Counted from the first letter of the stretch, positions 43,512 through 52,961 are shown. The stretch is DNA of 64,000 nucleotides from Kineococcus sp. NBC_00420 (GCF_036021035.1 NZ_CP107930.1:1674001-1738000), one strand, 5' to 3'. Translations and numbers: made by a program. Notes: generated from the sequence alone by a model not told the origin.

Positions 43512-43598
43512 CGCGGCGGCCTTCCGCCGTGGGGTCCATCGAACATGGGAACCACCTTCTCGGTCGTCGTTGAGTCGAGGGGGTGTTGCGGGTGGAGA

Positions 43599-44783
43599 CT
43601 ACGCCGGAGCGGACCGGCCGGAACCCAGCCGCGCCGAGACCTGCTGCGCGGGAAGTCCTCCGTCGAGGCTGCGGTAGAACTCCAGGTCGGGGGTCAGGTC
43701 CTGGCGGGCGATGCTGGTGCCCCCGAGAGCCGACGCGTAGAGCGCCGTCACGAACTCCATCGTCGGCCGCGTGCTGGCCAGGGTCGTGGCGTGCGGGCGA
43801 CCCGCGAGCAGGTCGTTCACGAGTTCGTCGATCTGCGCCGCGTGCTGCGAGGGCCGGTCCACCCCCGCCGACGCCGTCCACACGTCGGTGCCCCCGTCGC
43901 CCCCGGCGGAGTTCCCACCGGCAAGTTCCGGATCGCTCCCGTTGGCGGCGACCCGGTCGGCGCCCGGCAGCGGGAACCAGGACCAGTCCGCGTCGGAGTA
44001 GCCGTAGAGGTGGTCGACCTCGAGGGTCCCGGCGGTGGTGTCGATCCGGATGCGGCTGACCTCCTTGGGCGAGAGCAGGCTCGTCACGACCGAGGCCCGC
44101 GCACCGTTGGCGAAGGTGACCGTCGCCATCGCCACGTCCTCGAACTCGACCGGACGGGCGATGCGGGCGGCCGTGGCGTTCAGCGTCGTCCACTCCCCCA
44201 TGAGGTGCAGGAGCAGGTCGATCTGGTGGATGCCGTGCCCGAGGGTGGGGCCACCCCCCTCGCCGGCCCAGTTCCCCCGCCACTCGGGGTCGAAGTAGCT
44301 CTCCGGGCGGTACCAGAGCGTCTCGCACACGGCGACGCGCGGAACCCCCAGCGAGCCGTCGGCCAGCAGGCGGTGCGCCCGCTCGGCCCCGGACCCGTGC
44401 CGGTGCTGGAAGACGACGTAGACCGATCCCGTGCTGGCCGCCTCGGCCTGCGCGATGAGGTCCATGTCGGCCAGGTTGACCGTCGGCGGCTTCTCGAGGA
44501 GGACGGAGACCCCGAGTTCGAGCAGGGCCACGGTCGTCGCCGTATGCGAACCCGGTGGCGTGCAGACGGAGACGAGCTGCACGTCCTGGGCGACGAGGTC
44601 GGCCAGGCTGTCGCACGCGGCAGCGCCGAACTCCTCGGCGAAGCCCTTCGCCGACGCGGGGTTCACGTCGTGGGCCGCCACGAGCTGCACCCGGGGGTTG
44701 GCCGCGTAGGCCCGCCCGTGCGAGCGGGCGATGCCCCCGCAGCCCACGACACCGACCCGCAGGGCTCCCGGAACGGCGCTCAC
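43599..44783 (-). CDS. Gfo/Idh/MocA family oxidoreductase
   Basis: A 394-residue NAD(P)-dependent dehydrogenase. The Rossmann motif is LRVGVVGCGGIARSHGRAYA (about 8-27). The Lys of the EKP triad is in SVLLEKPPTVNLADM, and the catalytic His region is GGGPTLGHGIHQIDLLLHLM (about 178-197). The C-terminal sheet forms the substrate pocket. The GTG at 44783 overlaps the stop of the second dehydrogenase gene by 4 bases. A Gly/Ser-rich insertion (about 285-305) is unusual. It probably oxidises the imported sugar or cyclitol, as in inositol catabolism, but the substrate is not known. Confidence 0.9.
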   Translation of the reverse strand: MSAVPGALRVGVVGCGGIARSHGRAYAANPRVQLVAAHDVNPASAKGFAEEFGAAACDSLADLVAQDVQLVSVCTPPGSHTATTVALLELGVSVLLEKPPTVNLADMDLIAQAEAASTGSVYVVFQHRHGSGAERAHRLLADGSLGVPRVAVCETLWYRPESYFDPEWRGNWAGEGGGPTLGHGIHQIDLLLHLMGEWTTLNATAARIARPVEFEDVAMATVTFANGARASVVTSLLSPKEVSRIRIDTTAGTLEVDHLYGYSDADWSWFPLPGADRVAANGSDPELAGGNSAGGDGGTDVWTASAGVDRPSQHAAQIDELVNDLLAGRPHATTLASTRPTMEFVTALYASALGGTSIARQDLTPDLEFYRSLDGGLPAQQVSARLGSGRSAPA

Positions 44784-45841
44784 GCCGCGAACCCCTTCAG
44801 CGTGGCGTTCTGCTGCGCCGTGATCGCGAGACGCATCACCTCGAACGTGTGCCGCTGCGGGCAGGCCGTCTCGGTGCGGTGGCGCACGTCGTGCACGAGG
44901 GCCGGGTAGTACGGGAGTTCGACGTCGGAGCAGTCGATGCGTTCGGTCGTGCTCCCGTCGACGAGGAAGAGGTGGTCGCCCCCTTCGCGCCCGGCGAGGT
45001 CGACGTACTTGCGGAGTTCGATGAACCCCTCGGTTCCGAGGATCGTCGTGCGCCCGTCCCCCCAGGTGGGCAGACCCTGGGGCGTGTACCAGTCGACGCG
45101 CACGTAACCGTGGGCCCGTTCGGCGGCCAGGGTCAGCTCGCCGAAGTCCTGCATCCGGGGCGAGTCCTCGTGGGTGTAGTTCGCGACGGTGCTCGCCACC
45201 ACCTCGGCGGTCTCGGACCCCGTGTAGAAGAGGAACTGGTCGATCTGGTGGCTGGCGATGTCGGTGAGGATCCCGCCCGTGCGGACCCGGTCGTAGAACC
45301 ACGCCGGCCGCCCCGCGCCCCCGGCGAGGTGGGCGCGGTCCCCCTCGCGGTGCGGACCCAGCCCGATGGTCTGCACGACCTGGCCGATGCGACCCGCCTG
45401 GACGAGTTCGCCGGCCTTCACCGCGCAGCGGACCTCGAAGCGTTCCGAGAACGTGACCGACCAGAACCGGCCGGACTCCGCCACCGCCTTCTCGACCTCG
45501 TCGAGCTGTTCGAGGGAGATGCAGCCGGGTTTGTCGGCCACGACGTCCTTGCCGTTGCGCAGGGCCGTCACGGCGATCGGCCCCCGCCGGTCCGGGACGG
45601 CGGCGGTGACGATCAGGTCGACCGAGGGGTCGGTCAGGAGCTGATCGGGGTGCTCGGCCCAGGGGACGTCGGGCCAGCGTTCCGCGACGCCGCGGGCGAT
45701 CGCGGCGTCGCGGTCGTCCGTGGCGAGACCCACGAGTTCGCAGCCCTGCGCGAGCAGGCCCGCGATCTGACCGAACGCGTGGGCGTGGTCGAGCCCGACG
45801 GCCGCGAAGCGCACGGGCCGGTCTTCAAGAGATGTGCTCAC
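44780..45841 (-). CDS. Gfo/Idh/MocA family oxidoreductase, first gene of operon 2
   Basis: A 353-residue dehydrogenase of the same superfamily but distant from its neighbour. It begins VRFAAVGLDHAHAFGQIAGL, a Rossmann loop with His in place of the usual second Gly. The EKP motif is replaced by VVADKPGCISLEQL, and the active-site region is GGILTDIASHQIDQFLFYTG (about 190-209). The GTG at 45841 has GAGG seven bases upstream and is preferred to an ATG at 45853 that has no ribosome binding site. The start lies next to two LacI-operator-like sites. Two dehydrogenases in series suggest stepwise oxidation or epimerisation of one substrate. Confidence 0.85.
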   Translation of the reverse strand: MSTSLEDRPVRFAAVGLDHAHAFGQIAGLLAQGCELVGLATDDRDAAIARGVAERWPDVPWAEHPDQLLTDPSVDLIVTAAVPDRRGPIAVTALRNGKDVVADKPGCISLEQLDEVEKAVAESGRFWSVTFSERFEVRCAVKAGELVQAGRIGQVVQTIGLGPHREGDRAHLAGGAGRPAWFYDRVRTGGILTDIASHQIDQFLFYTGSETAEVVASTVANYTHEDSPRMQDFGELTLAAERAHGYVRVDWYTPQGLPTWGDGRTTILGTEGFIELRKYVDLAGREGGDHLFLVDGSTTERIDCSDVELPYYPALVHDVRHRTETACPQRHTFEVMRLAITAQQNATLKGFAA

Positions 45842-45874
45842 CGTTGACCTCATCTGTGGAAGCAGTGCGGACCA

Positions 45875-45930
45875 CGAAAGTGATCGATAATCTTCGTTGA
45901 CTTCGAGTACTGTAGTTATCGATCACTTCG
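45875..45930 (+). promoter_or_regulatory. pair of inverted LacI-type operator sites
   Basis: The site CGAAAGTGATCGATAA (45875-45890) recurs in inverted orientation as TTATCGATCACTTCG (45916-45930), with centres 40 bases apart. Each contains the palindromic core ATCGAT. They lie between the divergent dehydrogenase operon and the LacI gene, where a LacI dimer or tetramer would be expected to bind. Confidence 0.65.
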
Positions 45931-45994
45931 GGTGTCAACGATGACGCTCGACGGATCGACCACTCGATCCGCAGCACCTCCCGAGAGGCTGACC

Positions 45995-47044
45995 ATGACC
46001 CAGGAGATCTCGCCGGTGCGCAAGCGGGCGACCATCTACGAAGTCGCGGCCCTGGCCGGCGTCTCGCACCAGACGGTGTCGCGCTACCTGCGCAACAACG
46101 GCGGCCTGAAACCCACGACGACGGAGAAGGTCGCGGCGGCCATCCAGGAACTCAACTACCGCCCCAACCTCATCGCCCGCTCGATGCGGACCCGCCGGAC
46201 GGGACGGGTCGCGTTCCTGCTGCCGACGACCACGGCCACCCCCGCCCTCCCGCTGCGGCTGATCTCCGAAGCGGTGGGCGTGGCCCACGGCGCCGGCTAC
46301 ACCATCGACCTCATCGGTCGTGAGGGGTCGGCGGGCGAGCAGAGCGAGCGGGTCCAGGAGATCGCCGACTCCGGCGAGTTCGAAGGGATCCTCGCCCTCG
46401 GCACGGGAACGCAGGCGCCCACGCCCACGTCGGCCACCCCCGTCGTGACTATGTCGACCTACGACGCGGAACTGCGCGGCACGGGTGCCCTCGCCGACGG
46501 CACCGCCTGCGGGGAGATCGTGCGGATGCTGGTGGGTCTGGGACACCGGCACTTCCTGCACGTCAGCGGCCCGCTCACCTACACCTCGGCGCGCAACCGC
46601 CGCCAGACCTTCCTGGACGTCACCGCCGAGCTCGGGGTCGAAGCCACCGTCTTCCTGGGCGACTGGCAGGGCGAGTCGGGCTACGAGGCCATCGCCACCC
46701 TCCCCCGCGACAGCCCCGTCACCGCCGTCGTGGCGGGCAACGACTACTCCGCCATGGGCGCCATCCGCGCTGCGACGCAACGGGGGTGGCGGGTCCACCG
46801 CGACCTCAGCGTGTTCGGCTGGGACGACAACGGGCTGGGCCGGTTCTGCACGCCGACCCTCTCGACCGTCGCGAACGACCTCGAGCGGCAGGGCCGGGAG
46901 GCCATGGAGCGGTTGATCGCCCTGATGCGCCACGAAGAACCCCCGGCAGCGGACCCCCGGTCGCTGCACCGGGTCCTGCCGCGCGAGTCCGTCGGGGTGG
47001 CGCCGACGAGACGTCCCCGCCTCCGCGCCGTCCCGCGCTCCTGA
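45995..47044 (+). CDS. LacI family transcriptional regulator of the dehydrogenase/ABC operon
   Basis: A 349-residue repressor. The DNA-binding head is ATIYEVAALAGVSHQTVSRY followed by LRNNGGLKPTTTEKVAAAI (about 11-50) and the hinge LNYRPNLIARSM. The core has TGRVAFLLPTTTATPALPLR and VTAVVAGNDYSAMGAI. The ATG at 45995 has GAGAGG six bases upstream; two earlier in-frame starts (45932, 45941) would add 18-21 residues and overlap the operator region. It is divergent from operon 2 and its stop abuts the stop of the Ser/Thr kinase gene with no space. It very probably binds the paired sites at 45875-45930. Confidence 0.9.
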   Translation: MTQEISPVRKRATIYEVAALAGVSHQTVSRYLRNNGGLKPTTTEKVAAAIQELNYRPNLIARSMRTRRTGRVAFLLPTTTATPALPLRLISEAVGVAHGAGYTIDLIGREGSAGEQSERVQEIADSGEFEGILALGTGTQAPTPTSATPVVTMSTYDAELRGTGALADGTACGEIVRMLVGLGHRHFLHVSGPLTYTSARNRRQTFLDVTAELGVEATVFLGDWQGESGYEAIATLPRDSPVTAVVAGNDYSAMGAIRAATQRGWRVHRDLSVFGWDDNGLGRFCTPTLSTVANDLERQGREAMERLIALMRHEEPPAADPRSLHRVLPRESVGVAPTRRPRLRAVPRS

Positions 47045-48976
47045 TCAGTTGAACCAGTCGAGGGGCGAGGAGGACAACGGGCGCCAGTCCGGCGCCCCGC
47101 CACCGAGGACCATCAGGGCCGCGGCGAAGGCGATGAGCAGCAGCACGCCGATGGCGACGCCCGTCTCGCGCTCCCCGCGCAGGGTGCTGCGGACGGCCTT
47201 GCGCGCGCCGCGCTGCAACGACCGGCCACCGGGGCCGTGCCAGGCCACCAGCGTCCCGGCGAGACCACCGAGGGCGAGGGTCCAGGAGCTCTGGTAGTCC
47301 AGGGCCGCTCCCCGCCCGAAGGTCCCGACGATGAAGACGACGCTGATGCCCACCAGCAGCGGGATGATCGCCGAGAACACCGTGGAGACGGCCGCGCGGA
47401 ACGCGTGCCACGGGGTGGCCGCACCGACGGCGAGGGCGTCGGTCGCCCGGGGGCCCGCCTCCCACCGACGACGGAACAACCCCGCCGCCGCGCGGTCCAC
47501 GGTGCGGGCGACCGTGCCGCCCACCAGCGAGACGACCACGGCCGTGGCGGGCGCGACCGCGAACACGCCGACGAGGGCGAGCAGCGCGGCGAAGATCGTC
47601 CACGAACGTTGCGGGCGCGCGGGCTGACCGTTCGTCCCCGTCGGCGCCTGCGCGGCGGGCTGCGCGTTCGGGTACGGCTGGTTCGGGTACGGCTGGTTCG
47701 GGAACGGCTGGTTCGGGTACGGCTGGCGGTTGAGGACCCCGGGACCGGGCACGGTGGGGATCCACCCGGGCGGGGCCTGCTGCGCCGGCGGGTAGGTCGG
47801 CGCGGGCGGGTGGGCGAAGGGCGCCGTCGGCGGTGCGGGCTGCTGCGGCGGCAGGACGGTCGTGGACTCCGCGGGCGCCTCCCGGTGCGGCGCCGGGGCC
47901 TGCACGCGCGGCAGGGCCGCGGTCTCGTCGGCGATCAGCGACTCGAACCGCGACGGCGGCGCCGCCGGGCGGGAGGGGTCGGGAGCGGGGACGGCCGTGG
48001 TGGCCGCGACCGGATCGACGCGGCCCTGGCTGCCCGTCGTCGCGCCGTCGAGCGCGCGCAGCAGCGCGTCCGGGTGCGGCCGGTGGGCGGGGTTGACCGC
48101 GAGCGCCGCGAGGATCGGGCCGCGCAGGTCGGCGGGCACGGCGGAGAGGTCGACGTCGGCGCGGCGGACGCGGTCGAGGACGACCTCCATCGGGCCGGAC
48201 CCGTAGGGCGGGCGACCGCTGGCGGCGTAGGCGACGGTGGCGGCCCAGCCCCACCAGTCGGTGGCCGGGGAGACGAGTCCACCGGCGACGACCTCGGGCG
48301 AGAGGTAGCCGGGGGTCCCCATGACGAGGCCGGTGGAGGTGAGCCGGACGTCGTCGGCGACGTGGGCGATGCCGAAGTCGATGACGACGGGGAGGCCGTC
48401 GAGGAGGAGGACGTTGCTGGGCTTGAGGTCGCGGTGCACGACGCCGGCCGCGTGGATGGCGTGCAGGGCTTCGGCGAGGCCGTGGCCGAGGTCGCGCAAC
48501 CGGCTGCCCTGCAACGGTCCCCGGGTCTGGACGACGTGCTCGAGGGAGGGGCCGGGCACGTAGCGGGTGACCAGGTGCGGCCACTGCCCGTCGACGTCGG
48601 CGGAGAGCACCTCCGCGACCCGCGGCGAGCGGACGCGTTCGAGGGTGGACACCTCGCGGGCGAGGCGCTGTCGGGCCTGCGGATCGGCGGCGATGTGGGG
48701 TTTGAGGACCTTCAGCGCCACGGCGCGGTGCTCGTCGTCGAGTCCGAGGTAGACGATCCCCATGCCGCCCTGGCCGATCTCGCGGTCGAGGCGGTACCGG
48801 CCGAGCTTGTCCCCGGGTGAGGGTGCGTAGGCGTGCGGACGCCACGTCTGCTGGGGGGTCTGCTGAGGGGTGTGCTCGACGCGGAGCCCCTCGACCGCGC
48901 CGTCGGGGCCACCCGCGCCGGGCCCGACGGCGCGGGTCCGCGCGTCGCCGGAGGAGTGCGGGTAGGGGGTGACCAC
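47045..48976 (-). CDS. membrane Ser/Thr protein kinase with polytopic C-terminus
   Basis: A 643-residue Hanks-type kinase. The kinase domain (about 47-300) has the Gly loop IGQGGMGIVYLG, the Lys in VALKVLKPHIAA, the catalytic loop VVHRDLKPSNVLLL and the metal-binding DFG in VVIDFGIAHVA, with GTPGYLSPEV in the activation segment. A Pro/Gln/Ala-rich linker follows with four YPNQP-type repeats (about 417-436). After that come four hydrophobic segments (about 455-485, 536-560, 570-588, 615-635), unlike the single helix of PknB. There is no PASTA domain. The GTG at 48976 follows TACCGT by six bases. It diverges from otsA. The signal and targets are unknown. Confidence 0.85.
   Translation of the reverse strand: MVTPYPHSSGDARTRAVGPGAGGPDGAVEGLRVEHTPQQTPQQTWRPHAYAPSPGDKLGRYRLDREIGQGGMGIVYLGLDDEHRAVALKVLKPHIAADPQARQRLAREVSTLERVRSPRVAEVLSADVDGQWPHLVTRYVPGPSLEHVVQTRGPLQGSRLRDLGHGLAEALHAIHAAGVVHRDLKPSNVLLLDGLPVVIDFGIAHVADDVRLTSTGLVMGTPGYLSPEVVAGGLVSPATDWWGWAATVAYAASGRPPYGSGPMEVVLDRVRRADVDLSAVPADLRGPILAALAVNPAHRPHPDALLRALDGATTGSQGRVDPVAATTAVPAPDPSRPAAPPSRFESLIADETAALPRVQAPAPHREAPAESTTVLPPQQPAPPTAPFAHPPAPTYPPAQQAPPGWIPTVPGPGVLNRQPYPNQPFPNQPYPNQPYPNAQPAAQAPTGTNGQPARPQRSWTIFAALLALVGVFAVAPATAVVVSLVGGTVARTVDRAAAGLFRRRWEAGPRATDALAVGAATPWHAFRAAVSTVFSAIIPLLVGISVVFIVGTFGRGAALDYQSSWTLALGGLAGTLVAWHGPGGRSLQRGARKAVRSTLRGERETGVAIGVLLLIAFAAALMVLGGGAPDWRPLSSSPLDWFN
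47666..47725 (+). repeat. 15-base tandem repeat in the kinase linker
   Basis: Four consecutive units GTTCGGGTACGGCTG (third unit has one change, GTTCGGGAACGGCTG). On the coding strand they specify a repeating five-residue Gln-Pro-Tyr-Pro-Asn pattern. Copy number could vary between strains without a frameshift. Confidence 0.9.
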
Positions 48977-48988
48977 GTCCCCACGGTA
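48977..48988 (-). promoter_or_regulatory. leaderless-type promoter -10 for the kinase gene
   Basis: On the minus strand TACCGT (48988-48983), then GGGGAC and the GTG at 48976. GGGGAC might act as a ribosome binding site, so both modes are possible. Confidence 0.35.
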
Positions 48989-49128
48989 CGGCAGGGACGG
49001 GCTCCGGCCAGGGTGTGCACCGCTCCTCCACACGGTGGTGACCGGCCGGTGATCGCGATCACGACGGGTGTTCCGGCCCGGGTCCCGGTAGGGTCCGGCG
49101 GAGAGCAACCCACGAGGAGGATCACCCC

Positions 49129-50580
49129 ATGGCCGGCGATTACGACCTGGTGGTGGTGGCCAACCGGCTTCCCGTCGACCGTGTGGAGGAACCGGACGGC
49201 TCGACGTCGTGGCGCCGCAGCCCCGGCGGTCTGGTGACCGCCCTGGAACCCGTGATGAGGCGTGAGGACGGCGCCTGGGTGGGCTGGGCGGGGACGCCCG
49301 GGGACCCACCGGAGCCCTTCGACGCCGAGGGGGTGCGTTGCGTGCCGATCGGCCTGTCGGCCGAGGAGGTCCAGGACTACTACGAGGGCTTCTCCAACGG
49401 CACGCTGTGGCCGCTCTACCACGACGTCATCGTCGCGCCGGGCTACCACCGCAGCTGGTGGGAGGCTTACGTGCGCGTCAACGAGCGCTTCGCGGAGGCC
49501 ACCGCGGCGCAGGCCGCGGAGGGTGCGACGGTCTGGGTCCAGGACTACCAGCTGCAGCTCGTCCCCCGGATGCTGCGGCGACGTCGCCCGGACCTGTCCA
49601 TCGGGTTCTTCAACCACATCCCGTTCCCGCCCTTCGAGATCTTCGCGCAGCTGCCGTGGCGCAAGGCGATCATCGACGGCCTGCTCGGCGCCGACCTCAT
49701 CGGCTTCCAGCGGGCGGCGGACGCGAACAACTTCACCCGGGCCTGCCGTCGCGCCTCCAACCTGCCGGCGCGTTCGGGCCGGATCCGGCTCGACGCGGAG
49801 GGCGGGCGCGAGGTGCGGGCGGCGTCGTTCCCCATCTCCATCGACTTCAACGCCCTGGACGAACTCGCCCAGCGCGAGGACGTGAAGGCGCGGGCCGCGG
49901 AGATCCGCCGTGACCTCGGCAACCCCGAGCACGTCCTGCTGGGGGTGGACCGCCTCGACTACACCAAGGGGATCCTGCACCGCCTCAAGGCGTTCGAGGA
50001 GCTCCTGGACGACGGCGGGGTCAGCGTGGAGGAGGCCTCGCTCATCCAGGTGGCGACGCCGTCGCGCGAACGCGTCGAGCAGTACATCCAGCTGCGCCAG
50101 GACGTCGAGGTCACCGTCGGGCGCATCAACGGCACGCACGGGACCATCAAGAACACCGCGGTGCACTACCTGCACCACTCCTACGGCCGGGAGGAGATGG
50201 CGGCCCTGTTCCTGGCGGCGGACGTCATGCTCATCACGGCGTTGCGCGACGGCATGAACCTCGTCGCGAAGGAGTACGTGGCCGCCCGCCACGACGAGCG
50301 CGGGGTGCTGGTGCTGAGCGAGTTCACCGGCGCGGCCGACGAGCTCGGGCAGGCGTTGATGGTGAACCCGCACGACATCGACGGTCTGAAGGACGCGATC
50401 GTGCGGGCGTTGCGGATGTCGCCGCGGGAGGCGGGTCGCCGGATGCGGGCGTTGCGCCGTCGGGTCGGGGACCACGACGTGCAGCGCTGGGCGGCGTCGT
50501 TCCTGCAGGCGCTGGCCGAGCACCGCACCACCGAGGCGTCGGAGTCGGTCGCCGCGGCGGCCGAGGGGGCGGTGTCGTGA
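49129..50580 (+). CDS. otsA: trehalose-6-phosphate synthase OtsA
   Basis: A 483-residue GT20 retaining glycosyltransferase that joins UDP- or GDP-glucose to glucose-6-phosphate. It starts [17 protein letters not shown] and shows [67 protein letters not shown] and [18 protein letters not shown], all hallmarks of the family. Length is typical. The ATG has GAGGAGG upstream, and a TAGGGT at about 49088 may be the -10 of an otsAB promoter. The last 4 bases overlap otsB. The product supports osmotic, desiccation and oxidative tolerance. Confidence 0.95.
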   Translation: MAGDYDLVVVANRLPVDRVEEPDGSTSWRRSPGGLVTALEPVMRREDGAWVGWAGTPGDPPEPFDAEGVRCVPIGLSAEEVQDYYEGFSNGTLWPLYHDVIVAPGYHRSWWEAYVRVNERFAEATAAQAAEGATVWVQDYQLQLVPRMLRRRRPDLSIGFFNHIPFPPFEIFAQLPWRKAIIDGLLGADLIGFQRAADANNFTRACRRASNLPARSGRIRLDAEGGREVRAASFPISIDFNALDELAQREDVKARAAEIRRDLGNPEHVLLGVDRLDYTKGILHRLKAFEELLDDGGVSVEEASLIQVATPSRERVEQYIQLRQDVEVTVGRINGTHGTIKNTAVHYLHHSYGREEMAALFLAADVMLITALRDGMNLVAKEYVAARHDERGVLVLSEFTGAADELGQALMVNPHDIDGLKDAIVRALRMSPREAGRRMRALRRRVGDHDVQRWAASFLQALAEHRTTEASESVAAAAEGAVS

Positions 50581-51356
50581 GTCCCTCCCCCGAGGTCCTG
50601 ACGTCGCTGCGGGAGTTCGCCGCCCGCGGGCGCGTGCTGGTGGCCCTGGACTTCGACGGGGTGCTCTCCCCCCTCGTCGACGACCCGTCGGCCGCGCGGC
50701 CGTTGCCGGAGGCGAGCGCCGCGCTGGAACGACTCGTCGCGAGCACGGACGTCGCGCTGGTCTCCGGTCGCGACCTGGACGACCTGCGGGCGTGCGCGAA
50801 CCCGCCGGCCGGGGTGGTCCTCGTCGGGGGTCACGGGACCCAGAGCTCCCTCGAGGGTGCCGCCGGCGGTCAGAGCCTGAGCGGGGCGGAGACCGATCTG
50901 CTGCAGCGTCTCGGGGCCGCGCTCGACGAGATCGCCGCCGGGCGCGACGGGGTGCACGTCGAACGGAAACCGATGTCGGCGGTGCTGCACACCCGGCGCG
51001 CCTCCCGGCCCGACGCCGAGTCCGCGACGCAGGCGGCCCTGGCCGGCCCGGCGACGTGGGACGGCGTGCACGCGTTGCGCGGCAAGGAGGTCGTCGAGCT
51101 CGGGGCGGTGGAGCTGGGCAAGGGCGCGGGGCTGCTGCGGTTGCGCGAGCGGCTCACCGGCGAGGGCCCCGCGGTCGAGGCGGTGCTGTTCGCGGGCGAC
51201 GACGTGACGGACGAGAACGCGTTCACGGCCCTCTCCCCCGAGGGCGGGGACCTCACGGTCAAGGTCGGTGACGGCGAGACCGCCGCGGTCCTGCGGGTGG
51301 GCTCGCCGGTCGAGGTGGCCGAGCTCCTGAACGCGCTGGCGGACCTGCGTCCCTGA
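50577..51356 (+). CDS. otsB: trehalose-6-phosphate phosphatase OtsB
   Basis: A 259-residue HAD-superfamily phosphatase that releases trehalose from trehalose-6-phosphate. Motif I is [17 protein letters not shown] (about 22-38) with the nucleophile Asp, motif II is in [12 protein letters not shown], and motif IV is [13 protein letters not shown] (about 203-215). The cap region is shorter than in some relatives. The GTG start overlaps otsA by 4 bases, so the two enzymes are made together. A hairpin whose arm contains the stop codon follows directly. Confidence 0.95.
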   Translation: MSPSPEVLTSLREFAARGRVLVALDFDGVLSPLVDDPSAARPLPEASAALERLVASTDVALVSGRDLDDLRACANPPAGVVLVGGHGTQSSLEGAAGGQSLSGAETDLLQRLGAALDEIAAGRDGVHVERKPMSAVLHTRRASRPDAESATQAALAGPATWDGVHALRGKEVVELGAVELGKGAGLLRLRERLTGEGPAVEAVLFAGDDVTDENAFTALSPEGGDLTVKVGDGETAAVLRVGSPVEVAELLNALADLRP

Positions 51357-51389
51357 GCGCCCGGCGCTCGACGGCTCCCCGGGCGCTCA
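51354..51389 (+). terminator. bidirectional hairpin between otsB and the small gene
   Basis: Perfect 11-base arms TGAGCGCCCGG (51354-51364) and CCGGGCGCTCA (51379-51389) around a 14-base loop. The first three bases are the otsB stop codon and the last three are the complement of the stop of the convergent gene at 51387, so one palindrome serves both. Confidence 0.7.
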
Positions 51390-51647
51390 GCCCTCGACGA
51401 CGCTCGCGAAGGCGTTGAGGGACTCGATGCGCGAGACGTCCACGTGGTGCACGGGTTCGTTCTCCCGCAGCGATCCGCGCACCGTGACGATCCCGCCCTC
51501 GACGCCGAGGACGAGGCCCTGGACCTTGTCACCGCTCACGGTGTGGATGGTCACCCCGGGGTTGTCCCCGTCCCCGGGGGCCCAGGTCTGCGCCGCCTGC
51601 GCAGCCGCGGTCAGCAGACGCACGAAGGTCTCGGTCGCGGGGTTCAC
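51387..51647 (-). CDS. small conserved-looking hypothetical protein
   Basis: An 86-residue soluble protein. The N-terminal helix TETFVRLLTAAAQAAQTW is followed by a beta-rich core with NPGVTIHTVSGDKVQGLV and GGIVTVRGSLRENEPVHHVD, a pattern like small barrel domains, and a short closing helix. The GTG at 51647 has GGAGGG eight bases upstream. It lies between otsB and the antiporter gene but is transcribed towards otsB. The family is not recognised. The barrel-like pattern could mean nucleic acid or ligand binding, but nothing confirms it. Confidence 0.6.
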   Translation of the reverse strand: MNPATETFVRLLTAAAQAAQTWAPGDGDNPGVTIHTVSGDKVQGLVLGVEGGIVTVRGSLRENEPVHHVDVSRIESLNAFASVVEG

Positions 51648-51707
51648 CCGACCACCCTCCCACCGCGCGGACGTCGCGGACAGTCCCCCGGAGCCGTTCT
51701 GGCAGGG

Positions 51708-52892
51708 TCAGCGGGCGGTGGTGGCGGCGCGTTCGCGCTGGCGACGCACGTAGGCGCGGGCCCACGGGTCGGCGAAGCGGGCGAGCACCGGTCCGAGGAC
51801 CGCCATCGCCAGCACGTAGGCCGCGGCGAGCGCCGCGAGCCGGGGGTCGACCCCGGCGGCCGTGGCGAGACCGGCGATGACGATCGAGAACTCGCCCCGG
51901 GGGATCAGCGCGGCCCCGGCCCGGATCCGACCCGGGATCGCGATGCCGGCGCGCTTGGCCGCGACCCACCCGGTGACGAGCTTGGTCAGGACCCCGACGA
52001 CGACGAGGGCGAGAGCCGGCAGCAGCACGGGCGGCAGGCTGCTCGGATCGGTCGAGAGGCCGAAGGACACGAAGAACACCGCGGCGAAGAGGTCGCGCAG
52101 GGGTTCGAGGCGCTGGTGGGTCTCCTGCTCGAGGTCGCTGGAGAGGCTGATCCCCAGCAGGAACGCACCCACGGCGGCGGAGACGTGCAGCTGTTCGGCG
52201 ACCCCCGCGACGAGCAGCGCGAGGCCGAGGACGCGCAGCAGCGTCACCTCGCTGGAGCCCGCCGAGACGAACTTCGAGATGAGCGAACCCCAGCGCAGCG
52301 CGACGACGAGAGCGACGGCGAGACAGGCCAGCGCGATGAGGACGGAGCCCGTCGCCTCCCAGACCCCGGACGCGGCGAGCACGGCGGTGAGGATCGGCAG
52401 GTAGACCGCCATGCCGAGGTCCTCGAGGACGAGAATGCCGAGGATCGAGGGCGTCTCGCGGTTGCCGAGGCGGCCCAGGTCGGCGAGCACCTTGGCGACG
52501 ATGCCGGAGGAGCTGACGGCCGTGATGCCGAACATGGCGAGCGCCCCGACGGGCCCGAAGCCGAGGAGCAACCCGAACGCGGCGCCCGGCAGGCCGTTGA
52601 GGAACAGGTCGAGGACGCCGACGGGTGCCTGTCGGCGGAGGTTGCCGAGCAGGTCCCCGGCGGAGTACTCCAGCCCCAGGAGCAGCAGCAGCATGACGAC
52701 GCCGATCTCGGAGGCGGCGTCGAGGAACGCGTCGGGCGCGTTCAGCGGGATGACACCGCCGGCCCCGAACGCCAACCCGGCCAGCAGGTAGAGCGGGACC
52801 GGGGAGATCCCCAGGCGTCCGGCGAGGCGACCGACGAGACCGAGCCCGAAGATGACCGCACCGAGCTCGATGAGCAGAGCAGCGGTGTGCAC
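51708..52892 (-). CDS. CPA2-family K+/H+ antiporter
   Basis: A 394-residue membrane antiporter of the KefB/CPA2 type with about twelve helices and no C-terminal TrkA-N domain. It begins LLIELGAVIFGLGLVGRLAG, and the ion-binding region is in VGIDP-like VSAAVGAFLLGISLSSDLEQ (about 229-248), with FFVSFGLSTDP after it. It ends with a short basic tail (YVRRQRERAA). The GTG at 52892 has a GGAAGGA upstream. The TrkA-C gene 70 bases upstream on the same strand encodes a likely regulatory subunit, as in the two-gene KhtTU-type systems. Confidence 0.85.
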   Translation of the reverse strand: MHTAALLIELGAVIFGLGLVGRLAGRLGISPVPLYLLAGLAFGAGGVIPLNAPDAFLDAASEIGVVMLLLLLGLEYSAGDLLGNLRRQAPVGVLDLFLNGLPGAAFGLLLGFGPVGALAMFGITAVSSSGIVAKVLADLGRLGNRETPSILGILVLEDLGMAVYLPILTAVLAASGVWEATGSVLIALACLAVALVVALRWGSLISKFVSAGSSEVTLLRVLGLALLVAGVAEQLHVSAAVGAFLLGISLSSDLEQETHQRLEPLRDLFAAVFFVSFGLSTDPSSLPPVLLPALALVVVGVLTKLVTGWVAAKRAGIAIPGRIRAGAALIPRGEFSIVIAGLATAAGVDPRLAALAAAYVLAMAVLGPVLARFADPWARAYVRRQRERAATTAR

Positions 52893-52961
52893 CTGTCGAG
52901 TTCCGTCCTTCCTCAGATCGCGTCGTCCGCACCGGGAGGGCGCGGGGTCGTCCGGGCCGCG

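Noticed and set aside
47666-47725. Short regular repeats as a CRISPR array
   Set aside because: The units are adjacent 15-base tandem repeats inside a coding region with no spacers.
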